DNA of 64,000 nucleotides from Sphingobacterium detergens (GTDB taxonomy: Bacteria; Bacteroidota; Bacteroidia; Sphingobacteriales; Sphingobacteriaceae), in the NCBI RefSeq assembly GCF_003610355.1, contig NZ_RAPY01000001.1:1612001-1676000 (forward strand). The letters are read 5' to 3'. The position numbers and the translations under genes are program-made. Under the pieces are notes generated by a model. That model did not search any database. It saw only the letters and a program-made list of their open reading frames with translations, and was not told where the DNA came from. Below are positions 24,701 to 33,900 of the stretch, one piece after another (positions within the stretch are counted from its first letter, which is position 1; each line of letters opens with the position of its first letter).

Positions 24701-24899
24701 CTCAGCACAAGGTAATCACTCGATCAGTATTGCAGCGGCAGGAGGAATGCTTAGTGGGGTTGTATTAGGGCTTTTTATTATTCCTATCCTCTTCATCGTA
24801 TTCCAGTTTATACAAGAGAAAGTAAGCGGTACGCCAAAAGAAAAACAACTGGAGAATGAGCATATTTCTTTGGAAATTCCTGTGCATACAAATAATTAG
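21711..24899 (+). CDS. RND (HAE1) efflux pump, inner-membrane subunit (operon 1)
   Basis: A 1062-residue AcrB/MexB-type transporter of full length. The first helix (FIERPVLATVISILLVILG) is followed by a large porter loop. The proton-relay aspartates are in IGIVVDDAIVVVEAVH of helix 4 and the partner lysine in LLAKNAILIVEF of helix 10. Two sets of six helices and two periplasmic loops are present. It exports hydrophobic drugs, detergents or metabolites by proton antiport, with the neighbouring adaptor and channel. Spacing to the adaptor gene is 19 bases and to the channel gene 6 bases. Confidence 0.95.
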   Translation: MLKKFIERPVLATVISILLVILGVIGILKLPLQQFPDIAPPAVQVTALYPGANAETVLRAVAPSLEESINGVENMSYMSSTASNDGSLMITVYFKLGTDPDQAAVNVQNRVAQATSQLPAEVVQAGITTAKQQNSLIMVLDLYTEDEGKYDQTFITNYAQINIIPELKRIPGVGQALAFGGSKDYSMRVWLNPNQMAAYKLTPEEVMGAIQDKNVEAAPGKFGESSREAFEFVIKYKGKLNQPSDYENIIIRSNTDGSVLKLKDVARVELGSYTYASHTRIDGKAGLNIGVMQLAGSNANEIQIAIQEFMEKASLSFPKGVKYLVLYNTKDALDQSIDQVKHTLIEAFILVFLVVFLFLQDFRSTLIPAIAVPVAIVGTFFFMQLFGFSINLLTLFALVLAIGIVVDDAIVVVEAVHAKMEHNNLPPKLATTSAMSEITGAIISITLVMSAVFLPIGFMEGSTGVFYRQFAFTLAIAIVISAINALTLSPALCALFLKPTHHNHDETKKLNFKERFFTGFNVGFDRLTKNYLGSLRFLIRYKWVAFAGLGITLLLTVFMIRRTPTGFIPSEDQGFIAVSLSMPAGASLDRTSGALAEAEKQLQHADFTKTLNVLAGFNILTQSTSPSAGVAFILLKPHKERGGIKDINAIMADVNQRLANIKGANFFVFTFPTVPGFSNVDGLDMVLQDRTGGQLSKFSTIGQGFIGELMKRPEIMMAFTTFKADYPQYELQVDDIKAEQLGVSTKSILQTMQAYFGSAQASDFNRFGKYYRVMVQADAKDRSEPTSMDGIFVKNRLGDMVPINTLVKLERVYGPETASRYNLFNSIGINAIPKPGYSSGDAIRAVEEVAKQHLPTGFTYEFSGMTKEEIVSGGQSTLIFILCLIFVYFLLAAQYESYIIPLAVILSIPTGIFGVFAAISLTDTANNIYVQVALVMLIGLLAKNAILIVEFAIQGRKQGLSIPSAALKAARLRLRPIIMTSLAFIVGMIPMMTAVGPSAQGNHSISIAAAGGMLSGVVLGLFIIPILFIVFQFIQEKVSGTPKEKQLENEHISLEIPVHTNN

Positions 24900-24905
24900 T
24901 AAACA

Positions 24906-26351
24906 ATGACAACATCGAAATATATGAATAGAAAAGTAAAGCTACTGACGGTTTTCATCTTATCTTTTGTGGCTTGGTCTTGTAAAACAGATAAACTGGT
25001 TAGCAATAAACATCTTGCACCAAATCTGCCTGAGCAATACCGTGATCAGGGAGAAGCAACACAAGAAAATAATATCGGTTCTATTCCATGGCGTGATTTC
25101 TTTAAAGATCCTGTTTTACAAAGCTTGATCGACAGTGCAATCCAGCATAATCTGGATATGCAATTGGCACTGAAAAATATAGAGTCATCTCAACTGAGCT
25201 TGAAACAAGCAAAAGCAGGCTATCTTCCCACAGCACAGTTGCAGGTTAGAGGAAATAGTACCAACCCATCCAATAATAGCATGAACGGATTGAGCTTGAA
25301 TCAATTTTTAAAACAGCATCACGTTGAAGACTATACAGCATCCATTGGTTTATCCTGGGAGGCTGATCTATGGGGGAAAATCAAGAATCAAAATGCGGCA
25401 GCGTTGGCTTCTTACCTACAAACTGAAGAAGCAAAAAAAGTTATCCAAACCCAATTGATTGCCCAAGTGGCGCAAGGTTATTATCAACTTTTGATGCTTT
25501 ATCAATTACGGGATATCGCACAGCAAAATTTACAATTGAGCGATACCACGCTCCGTATTGTCAAGCAACAATATGAAGTTGGTGATATTACATTGCTTGC
25601 TTTGGAACAAGTTGATGCGCAACGTCTATCCGCTGCTGCGCTTATCCCTGATTTCGAACAACAGATCCATCTTCAGGAGAATGCGATCCAAATTCTCAGT
25701 GGTAAACTCCCAGCGGAAATCAAAACACAGGAACAGTTGGTCAACGTTCGTTTTCCTGAAGATCTTTCAACAGGAATACCAGCAGATTTATTAAGCCATC
25801 GCCCTGATGTTAAACAGGCAGAGCTTGCTGTTACGGCTTCTCAGGCCTATCAAAAATCTGCTAAAGCAAGAATGTATCCTTCGCTGGTCATTAGTGCTGA
25901 GGCAGGAGTCAATGCATTTAAAGCAAGTAATTGGTTTAATCTGCCTGCATCTTTATTTGGTGCAATCACAGGTAGCATTACGCAACCTATTTTTCAGCGT
26001 AGAGAGCTGAAAACGCAATATGAGCTTGCCCGCATAGAACAAGAGAAGAATGTTATGATTTTCAAACAAAAAGTCATTTCAGCTGCTGGGGAAGTTTCCG
26101 ATGCCCTGATTTCAATCCAAAAATTGAAGGAAAAACAACAGATTACTTTGGATAGAACAACTCGTTTAAAAGAGGCTACAAAACATGCCAATCTTCTCTT
26201 TGAAACTGGTATGGCAACTTATCTGGAAGTAATCACCGCACAAAGCAATATATTGCAAAGTGAGCTTGAGTTGGCTCAAGTGAAGAAAGCGGAACTTTCG
26301 GCTGTAGTCGATCTCTATCGCTCCTTAGGTGGTGGATGGAGCAATAACTAA
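24906..26351 (+). CDS. TolC/OprM-type outer-membrane channel lipoprotein (operon 1)
   Basis: A 481-residue outer-membrane factor of the NodT/OprM group. A lipobox follows FILSFVAWSC; ATG 24924 would give a shorter signal than ATG 24906. Two repeated coiled-coil halves are visible (for example LSLKQAKAGYLPTAQL and, in the second half, KSAKARMYPSLVISAEAG; LLSHRPDVKQAE between them). It forms the exit duct of the tripartite pump. A strong hairpin terminator follows. Confidence 0.92.
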   Translation: MTTSKYMNRKVKLLTVFILSFVAWSCKTDKLVSNKHLAPNLPEQYRDQGEATQENNIGSIPWRDFFKDPVLQSLIDSAIQHNLDMQLALKNIESSQLSLKQAKAGYLPTAQLQVRGNSTNPSNNSMNGLSLNQFLKQHHVEDYTASIGLSWEADLWGKIKNQNAAALASYLQTEEAKKVIQTQLIAQVAQGYYQLLMLYQLRDIAQQNLQLSDTTLRIVKQQYEVGDITLLALEQVDAQRLSAAALIPDFEQQIHLQENAIQILSGKLPAEIKTQEQLVNVRFPEDLSTGIPADLLSHRPDVKQAELAVTASQAYQKSAKARMYPSLVISAEAGVNAFKASNWFNLPASLFGAITGSITQPIFQRRELKTQYELARIEQEKNVMIFKQKVISAAGEVSDALISIQKLKEKQQITLDRTTRLKEATKHANLLFETGMATYLEVITAQSNILQSELELAQVKKAELSAVVDLYRSLGGGWSNN

Positions 26352-26396
26352 TTTTAAAGATTTGCAATTTTTCTAATTTTATATCACATATCTGGG

Positions 26397-26430
26397 AGAC
26401 AGGGGACCGCGAGGGTCTCCTGTCTTATTT
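26397..26430 (+). terminator. terminator of RND operon 1
   Basis: AGACAGG...GACC pairs with GGTC...CCTGTCT (one G-T pair within the stem), followed by a T-rich tail. GC content is well above the surroundings. Confidence 0.75.
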
Positions 26431-26480
26431 ATAGTAACAACCTTAAACAATGATCACTCCGCGCTCATTGGACTACTCCT

Positions 26481-26561
26481 ACTCTTACTCTTACTCTTAC
26501 TCTTACTCTTACTCTTACTCTTACTCTTACTCTTACTCTTACTCTTACTCTTACTCTTACT
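26481..26561. repeat. hexanucleotide tandem repeat (ACTCTT)13
   Basis: Thirteen uninterrupted ACTCTT units plus a partial unit, with two degenerate units just before. It is intergenic, between the terminator of RND operon 1 and the next lipoprotein gene. It is open in all three plus-strand frames but no start or conserved gene includes it. Perfect units imply recent expansion and probable length variation between strains. The whole 26352-26722 gap otherwise holds only the terminator and the next promoter. Confidence 0.9.
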
Positions 26562-26722
26562 GTTATTAAGCCCCATTTAAGTATCAAAACAATAAAGTAA
26601 GGTCCCTTTTTAGAAGATCTTCCCTGTCATTAAAATCATCGTTATAAATCCTTCAAACCTTGGAATAAAAAGGACAAATTCAACAGTTATAATGCAATTA
26701 CTTTTGTGAAACAATAAATTTA

Positions 26723-27211
26723 ATGATTATGAAAGATTTAAAAAAGATTGCATTGGTATGTTATATTACCATTTGTACATTACTGATCGCGAGCTGCAGT
26801 AAGGATGATGAAGTTACACCAGAGCCTCAGCTTACACCGAGCGAAGTATTGGCAAGTACCGCTTGGGAAACAACAAGCGCCAAAAATAACAAAGGTGAAA
26901 ATGTGGTATTGACAGATGCCAATGTCTCAAATTTTGTAGGTTTTGCCTACTTCAAATCCAACGGTACCTTTACCATGTTCAATCTTGATGACTCTCCCAA
27001 AATGCGTGGAGACTGGTCTGTTCCAGCAGATGGTAAAACACGGACTATCGTTGCTAAAAATGCAGCAGGAGAAACACTTTTCACACGTGTAGTTGATATA
27101 ACGGTATTAACAAAAAAGGAATTTACCTACCGGATCTATCCAAACAACGACAATAAAACCGTTTATTTCGATATTATCCATACACCAACTACACACAAAG
27201 AGCCGAAATAA
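26723..27211 (+). CDS. DUF4822-like lipoprotein
   Basis: A 162-residue protein with a lipoprotein signal (TICTLLIASC, cysteine near residue 25, then SKDDE). The mature domain (LTPSEVLASTAWETTSAKNNKGENV, FAYFKSNGTFTMFNLDDSPKMRGDWS in family terms) resembles DUF4822, a lipocalin-like small domain with no proven function. ATG 26729 is an alternative start. It stands alone between a tandem repeat and a strong terminator. Confidence 0.7.
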   Translation: MIMKDLKKIALVCYITICTLLIASCSKDDEVTPEPQLTPSEVLASTAWETTSAKNNKGENVVLTDANVSNFVGFAYFKSNGTFTMFNLDDSPKMRGDWSVPADGKTRTIVAKNAAGETLFTRVVDITVLTKKEFTYRIYPNNDNKTVYFDIIHTPTTHKEPK

Positions 27212-27260
27212 TCAATAGGGAATATTTGATTACATAGAGGCATAATACCTCTAAAACCAT

Positions 27261-27300
27261 AAGGATTGACAAAATGAAACTTTGTCAATCCTTATTTTTT
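27261..27300 (+). terminator. intrinsic terminator
   Basis: Perfect 13-bp stem AAGGATTGACAAA/TTTGTCAATCCTT with a 7-base loop and a T-run, 49 bases after the lipoprotein stop codon. Confidence 0.85.
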
Positions 27301-27736
27301 TCAGTGAAACGCTCAACACTTTTTTAGGTTATTTCAATATCAATCGAGAAAATCGTTAAATTCTTGAATAGCGTGGTAACCGAAAACTCACATATCGAGA
27401 TTATAGACAATGTCCACATACATTTTCATTTACAGGCGAAATAATCCGGCCACAATTTAAATGAAATAGCGCTGCCATAAAATACATTAATTTTGATGGC
27501 AGTCTGTTTAAGAAAATAATGGATGAAATACCTTTATTTTAATTGTAAAACAGAAGAGAATTCCTTATATTATATATTAAGGACAGGGATCAGAAGATTG
27601 AAGCAATATACGGCTGGGTTATACCAAAGTGATATTTCAGCTTGCTCTTTGTACGTTTCAGAATAAATTTGTGATTCAATCCTTAAACGAATTGCGAAAT
27701 TTGTGGTGATTTAATAGCTATATACAAGTAAAACGA
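27301..27736. other. intergenic region upstream of the two-component genes
   Basis: About 435 bases, AT-rich. A 38-codon frame ending near 27445 (NSVVTENSHIEIIDNVHIHF) is not recognised and has no clear start. The promoter of the sensor gene must lie here; no consensus TAnnTTTG with proper spacing stood out. Confidence 0.4.
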
Positions 27737-28843
27737 ATGCAGGATAAGACGATCTATAAAAATGAGAAAAATCTAATCAGTACAAACAAGAAAAGGTTAT
27801 TATTTACCCTACTGTCTTTTTTTCTCATCTATCTTGTTGCCTATATTATAGACCCATTTTCTAGTTGCTGGAATGGCTATTTTCAGCGAAATATGTTTGA
27901 AATATTGGGAGAATGGACCTTTACCATTATTTACAGTTTCCTTATTTCAGAGTTCAGTATTATTGTCCACAATAAATTGGATCGTATCTTAACATGGAAA
28001 GACAATCCAACAGAAAGGCTTCTGATTGAAACGGTCATTAACCTCATCGTGGTTCTTCTTATCAATTTATTACTGGTTTACATTATTTCCCGTTATTATT
28101 ATGAGCTACAAAACCTCACCATTGCAACATCCTTAGAAGAAAAAAGAGGCGCCATACAAAATATCTCCATCAGTGTTATGATCGCTTTAATGATTATGGG
28201 GATTAACATTGGTATTCATCTGATCAACAACTGGAAGAATGAATCTATACGCGCAGCCAAACTCGGGCAAGTTATTCTAGAAACAGAACTTCAATCACTG
28301 AAGCTACAGATTGACCCGCATTTCGTTTTCAACAATTTGAGCGTATTATCCGAAATAATTTTAGAGGATCAGCAACTTGGTTATGAATATGCTGAAAATT
28401 TCTCCAAAATATACCGTTACCTATTGGTGAATTCAAAAAAAGATGTTATTTCTCTTGAAGAGGAACTCAATTTCTTAGATTCCTATATTTTCTTAATAAA
28501 AAATAGATTTGGAGAAGGAGTTCATTTTGAAATAAATGTAGATCCTGCAAAATCCAATTATCAACTACCGCCACTCACCTTACAGCTTTTGGTTGAAAAT
28601 GCACTAAAGCACAATCAAACCAATAAAAAACGTTCGTTAAAAATTAAGGTATACACCAATGCACATAACCAGTTAGTTGTCGAAAATATTTTGATACCAA
28701 TAGAGAATGTATCAGAGTCATCGGGAATAGGTATTTCGAATATCATTAAAAGATATGATCTATTGTCAAATCTGCAACCAGAGATCTTGAACAATGGAAA
28801 GACATTCAAAGTTAATCTACCACTTATAGAACAAAACTCATGA
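27737..28843 (+). CDS. LytS/YehU-type sensor histidine kinase
   Basis: A 368-residue membrane sensor. Four hydrophobic helices lie in the first 160 residues, then the His_kinase domain with the phospho-accepting LKLQIDPHFVFNNLSVLSEI (about 190-209), and a GHKL ATPase module containing LPPLTLQLLVENALKHNQ and a late SSGIGISNI. No large periplasmic domain is present, so sensing is probably within the membrane. Its stop overlaps the start of the response regulator gene as ATGA. Placement before RND operon 2 suggests control of that pump. Confidence 0.92.
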   Translation: MQDKTIYKNEKNLISTNKKRLLFTLLSFFLIYLVAYIIDPFSSCWNGYFQRNMFEILGEWTFTIIYSFLISEFSIIVHNKLDRILTWKDNPTERLLIETVINLIVVLLINLLLVYIISRYYYELQNLTIATSLEEKRGAIQNISISVMIALMIMGINIGIHLINNWKNESIRAAKLGQVILETELQSLKLQIDPHFVFNNLSVLSEIILEDQQLGYEYAENFSKIYRYLLVNSKKDVISLEEELNFLDSYIFLIKNRFGEGVHFEINVDPAKSNYQLPPLTLQLLVENALKHNQTNKKRSLKIKVYTNAHNQLVVENILIPIENVSESSGIGISNIIKRYDLLSNLQPEILNNGKTFKVNLPLIEQNS

Positions 28844-29601
28844 GTATAACCAACGTATTAATTATTGAAGATGAAAAACTTAATGCTGATCGTCTAAAAC
28901 GATTATTGAAGGAAATAAAGCCATCAATACAGATACTGGATGTCCTGGATAATATTGCCGACAGCATCACCTGGTTTCAAAGTAATGAGTCTCCGGATTT
29001 GGTCATGATGGATATCCGTCTTTCTGATGGTCTAAGTTTCGAGATCCTGGAAAGTATTAAAATTGACTGCCCCATTATCTTTACGACAGCCTTTGATGAA
29101 TATGCCGTCAGAGCCTTTAAATTCAACAGTATAGATTATTTACTGAAACCTGTAGAAAAAAAAGAATTAGAAAACGCATTGGTCAAATTAGACGGCCTAC
29201 AACTTCAACAGATGAGTCAGGCTCCGATCCAGGGCCTATTGGATTTTATCTATCCCAAAGATTTCAGAACCCGGTTTCTCCTGCCCTACAAAGACGGTTA
29301 TAAAACAATACTAGTTGAAGACATTCAATATTTTTACTCAGAGTTTAAGTTAACACATGCCAAGCTGAAATGTGGTACCGTCGAAATTGTGCCGCAAACC
29401 TTAGAAGAGCTGGAGCAACAATTAAATCCCAAAGTTTTTTTCCGTGCCAATCGACAATTTATAGTGCATATAGATGCAATCAAGAGATTACATAATCATT
29501 TTAATGGCAAACTTAAAATCGAAATCAAACATAGCGAAGATGTCGAAATCCTTGTCAGTCGGGAAAAAGCCCAGCTCCTAAAAAACTGGTTGGATTATTA
29601 G
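28840..29601 (+). CDS. LytTR-type response regulator
   Basis: A 253-residue protein. The receiver domain (about 1-120) shows IIEDEKLNADRL with the acidic pair, the phosphorylation site in DLVMMDIRLSDG and the SIDYLLKPVEK lysine. The C-terminal LytTR DNA-binding domain (about 145-250) includes YKTILVEDIQYFYSEFKLT, FFRANRQFIVHIDAI and a closing beta-sheet. It pairs with the overlapping sensor gene. A pair of 12-bp direct repeats 21 bases apart downstream, before RND operon 2, matches what LytTR dimers bind. Confidence 0.93.
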   Translation: MSITNVLIIEDEKLNADRLKRLLKEIKPSIQILDVLDNIADSITWFQSNESPDLVMMDIRLSDGLSFEILESIKIDCPIIFTTAFDEYAVRAFKFNSIDYLLKPVEKKELENALVKLDGLQLQQMSQAPIQGLLDFIYPKDFRTRFLLPYKDGYKTILVEDIQYFYSEFKLTHAKLKCGTVEIVPQTLEELEQQLNPKVFFRANRQFIVHIDAIKRLHNHFNGKLKIEIKHSEDVEILVSREKAQLLKNWLDY

Positions 29602-29739
29602 TAAACAGTGGTTCTTATCTCGAAATTTTTGGGCACAATCAACGAAGTGCAGTCAGGTGTTTAGGTCGCGTCTTTCTAAGGAAAACGACAAAAAAGACCT
29701 GTTTTGATTAAATAATATCAAAATTCAGCGCATTATAGC

Positions 29740-29772
29740 TACGTTTCAGTAAGCAATTGTTACGTCTCGGTA
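29740..29772 (+). promoter_or_regulatory. direct repeats, candidate LytTR binding site
   Basis: TACGTTTCAGTA (29740-29751) and TACGTCTCGGTA (29761-29772) agree at 10 of 12 positions and start 21 bases apart, two helical turns. LytTR regulators typically bind two direct repeats with this phasing. The site lies between the LytTR gene and RND operon 2. Confidence 0.6.
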
Positions 29773-29831
29773 GATTTCCTTATTATATCCCTTAAAAGAA
29801 TTCTTTCTTTTGCTTTAAATAAAATGATAAA

Positions 29832-30941
29832 ATGGCACTAAGAACGATGACTTTAAAACCTATCCTTACACTTATTACAGCAGCTACACTATTATCGTCC
29901 TGTGGAGGCAGCCAAGAACAACCGCAAGAGCAGGCAGTTACTGTTGACTTTATCGAATTATCCCCCGCACAAGCGGAGACGGAAAAAAAATACCCCGGTA
30001 CTTTGGAGGGCGCCGTCAATGTTGATGTAAAAGCTCAGGTAACAGGTTACTTGGAGCAAATCTATGTGAAAGAAGGGGATTATGTCACAAAAGGCCAAGC
30101 CCTTTTCAAAATAAAAGGTGATGTATACAATGAACAGGTAAATAATAGCAGAGCAGCCTATCAAGCGGCACTATCTGCGGAACAAAATGCGAAACTGGAA
30201 ATTGAAAAAATCAAACCACTCGTAGAAGGTAAAGTGTATACCGACCTTCAGCTTAAAACTGCAGAAGCGAACTACGCTGCGGCAAAAGCGCAGGTTGCCC
30301 AAGCACAAGCCGCTTTAGGTTCCTCGCAGATCAATGCAAGATTTACATTAATCAATGCACCCGTAAGTGGCTACATTGGACGGATTCCCAATCGTATTGG
30401 AAATCTGATCACTGCAGCAGACGCAATGCCATTAACAACATTGTCTGAAATCAATACCGTAAACGTTTATTTTTCGTTGAGCGAGGCTGATTTTATCAGC
30501 TTTATGAAGGATCATAATACGAAATCAAGCAATCAACAAGCAACATTGATTCTCGCTGACGGTACAGTCTATAATCACCCTGGAAAAGTAGAAATGGCCA
30601 GTGGTAATATCGATAGGACGACCGGTAGTATGACACTAAAGGCAGTTTTTACCAACCCAGACAAAATACTTCGTTCTGGCGGTTCAGCCAAAGTTGTCTT
30701 AAAAAAGGCTCATGATAATGTATTGTTAGTCCCTATGGCAGCTGTTAAAGACATTCAGGATCGCTATTTTGTCTATGTTATTGGAGACAAAAACAAAATT
30801 GCCATGAAGCAGATCGAAATTGCCGGAAATACGGCCAATGAGTATCTACTCAAATCAGGTCTGACAGCGGGCGAAAAAATTGTAATGAATAGAATTGATA
30901 TGCTTAATGACGGAATGCAGGTTCAACCTACTAAAAAATAA
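29832..30941 (+). CDS. RND efflux membrane fusion lipoprotein (operon 2)
   Basis: A 369-residue AcrA/MexA-type adaptor with lipobox TLLSSC. ATG 29847 (MTLKPILTLITAATLLSSC) gives the more typical signal length; ATG 29832 adds five residues. The biotinyl-lipoyl motif (VDVKAQVTGYLEQIYVKEGDYVTKGQALFKI) and its second half (FTLINAPVSGYIGRIPNRIG) flank a coiled coil. The gene is 35 bases upstream of the pump gene. Expression is probably set by the two-component system just upstream. Confidence 0.92.
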   Translation: MALRTMTLKPILTLITAATLLSSCGGSQEQPQEQAVTVDFIELSPAQAETEKKYPGTLEGAVNVDVKAQVTGYLEQIYVKEGDYVTKGQALFKIKGDVYNEQVNNSRAAYQAALSAEQNAKLEIEKIKPLVEGKVYTDLQLKTAEANYAAAKAQVAQAQAALGSSQINARFTLINAPVSGYIGRIPNRIGNLITAADAMPLTTLSEINTVNVYFSLSEADFISFMKDHNTKSSNQQATLILADGTVYNHPGKVEMASGNIDRTTGSMTLKAVFTNPDKILRSGGSAKVVLKKAHDNVLLVPMAAVKDIQDRYFVYVIGDKNKIAMKQIEIAGNTANEYLLKSGLTAGEKIVMNRIDMLNDGMQVQPTKK

Positions 30942-30976
30942 AAGCCTGTATTAGATTTATCTAAAATTAAAATAAA

Positions 30977-33900
30977 ATGCTGAAGAAATTTATTGACAGG
31001 CCAGTTTTGGCTACTGTTATATCTATCATATTTGTCATACTCGGGATCATTGGTCTTTTAAGGCTACCGCAGACACGGTTTCCCGATATCGCTCCACCTA
31101 CAGTCCAAGTTACGGGAAGTTACCCCGGTGGTAATAGTGAGACTGTATTACGGTCAGTTGTTACACCGCTGGAGGAGCAGATCAATGGCGTTGAGGACAT
31201 GGAATACATTACCTCAACGGCAAGTAACGATGGTACATTCTCTGTACGTATTGTCTTTAAGGCTGGTGTAAATCCAGATCAGGCAGCTGTAAACGTGCAG
31301 AACAGGGTGCAACAGGCAACACCGATCCTGCCACAGGAAGTTGTACGAATGGGATTGACGACCTCCAAACAACAGAATAGTATGATCATGATTTTCAATA
31401 TCTATACGGTAGATAACAAAAAATATGATGAACTATTCCTACAGAACTATGTGAATATCAACCTGATTCCACAGATCAAACGTGTTCCCGGTGTAGGTCA
31501 GGCTATGGTATTTGGTTCGAAAGATTACTCTATGCGCGTTTGGTTGAATCCTCAGAAAATGGCGAGTTATGGTCTTGTACCCCAAGAAGTCATCGCTGCC
31601 ATTTCCAAGCAAAGTCTGGAGTCCGCACCCGGAAAGCTAGGTGAAGAATCAAAGGCACCATTAGAATATGTAATTCGATATAAAGGGAAAAAGAATCTTC
31701 CGGAACAGTATGAAAACATTATTGTTAAAAATAATGATGTTCAGATCGTCAGGTTGAAAGATGTTGCCCGTATAGAATTCGGCTCGATAAGTTATAATGG
31801 TAATTCGCAAAACAATGGTTTAAATACCGTTACTATTGGTATTTTCCAGACTTCTGGTTCCAATGCCAACGAAATTGAAATCGGTATCGATAAACAGATC
31901 GAAATAGCGCAACGCTCATTTCCTCCTGGAATCAAGATATTTAAACTGATCAGTACCAAAGAGCGTCTGGATGAGAGTACCGCTCAAGTCCGTTCAACAT
32001 TAATTGAAGCGTTCATTTTGGTCTTTTTGGTTGTTTTCTTATTCTTGCAGGATATCCGATCGACCATTATTCCGGCGATCGCAGTACCAGTAGCCATCGT
32101 AGGTACATTCTTTTTCTTACTGGTGTTTGGGTTTACCATCAATATATTAACCCTTTTCGCCTTGGTATTGGCCATCGGTATTGTGGTCGACGATGCCATT
32201 GTCGTCGTCGAAGCTGTCCATGGCAAGATGGAAACATCAACCATGACCGGTAATGAGGCCACACACAGTGCCATGAGTGAAATAACTGGTGCGGTTATCT
32301 CGATTACATTGGTCATGTGTGCAGTATTTATTCCTATCGGTTTTATGACTGGTTCATCGGGAATGTTTTACAAACAATTTGCCTATACACTGGTTATCGC
32401 CATTGTGATTTCAGCAATCAATGCATTGACGTTGACACCAGCTCTTTGTGCCTTGTTACTGAAAAACACACATGCCGAAAATCATGACGGGCAAACGCAA
32501 AAAACAGGATTCTCACAACGCTTTTTCAAAGCCTTTAATGCTGGTTTTGAAAACATGACAAATAGATACGTTGGCTCGCTAAAATTTCTTGTTAAGAAAA
32601 AATGGTTAGCAGCGTTATTAATTATCGCTACAATAGGCGCTGCAGGATATCTCATGACAAGTACGTCAAAAAGCTTTGTCCCTATGGAAGATGATAACTT
32701 TGTCGTGTACAGTTTGGAGATGCCTCCGGGTACCGGTCTCGATCGGACAACAAAAGCTGTAGGAAAAATAGAGAAACTATTGGCTGACTTACCTTCTATT
32801 GAAAGCCACACGAGTATCACGGGTTTCAATATGATCGGTAACAACTCCAGTGCAGCTTATGCAACAGGATTCATCCGTTTAAAGGATAAGAAAAAACGTG
32901 GTGAAATGAATGATATTGATCAGATTCATCAGGTGATTTCTCAAAAGCTAACTACGGTTAAAGAAGGTAATGCAATGGCTTTCCGCTCCCCTCCAGTTGA
33001 TGGTTATGGTATGATGAACGGTGCCGAACTTGTACTACAAGACAGAGCCGGAAAATCTCCGGTAGAGCTTAAAGCGATGTCCGATTCTGTTATCGCGAAG
33101 ATTATGCAACAACCAGGTGTACAATTTGCCTACACCATGTTTAGAGCAGATTATCCACAAATGGAATTGGAAGTTGACGAAGATAAAGCGGCTCAGCTTG
33201 GTGTAGATGTCAGTGAAATGCTTTCGTCTGTTCAGACGTATTTTGCAGGCGACCAGTCATTGAATTTCAATCGCTTTGGTAAGTTCTACCGTATCGCTGT
33301 AAAAGCGGACGGAATTTTTAGAACGGATAAGGACGCATTCAATGAAATATTTGTCAAGAACAACAAAGGGGAAATGCTACCGGTAAATACATTGGTAACA
33401 CTTCGCAAAGTCTATGGACCAGAGTCCGTGACACGTTACAACTTGTACAACTCACTTACCATTAACGTCGTCAGTAATCCAGGTATCAGTAATGGTGCTA
33501 TTATGGAAACATTGGAGAAAAATGTGCTAAATAAATTACCGGGAGACTATAGTTACGAATGGACAGGACTTAGTTTGGAAGAAAAATCTTCTGGCAATCA
33601 GACGATGATCATTTTGACATTGAGTTTATTGTTCGTCTACTTCTTACTTTCCGCGCAGTATGAGAGTTACCTGTTGCCGCTGGCGGTGCTGTTATCTATC
33701 CCGACAGGGATTATCGGCTCATTCTTAGGAACACGTGCTATCGGTCTGGACAATAATATATACGTTCAAGTCGGATTGATCATGTTGATTGGTCTGTTGG
33801 CGAAGAATGCGATCCTGATCGTTGAGTTTGCGTTACAGCGTAGACGGGCGGGTTCTTCACTCATTGATTCTGCCCTGGAAGGTGCCAAAGCACGTCTTCG

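Noticed and set aside
26481..26561. The hexamer tract as a coding Ser-Tyr or Leu repeat
   Set aside because: Although open on the plus strand, it has no start codon context or conserved flanking protein and follows a terminator.
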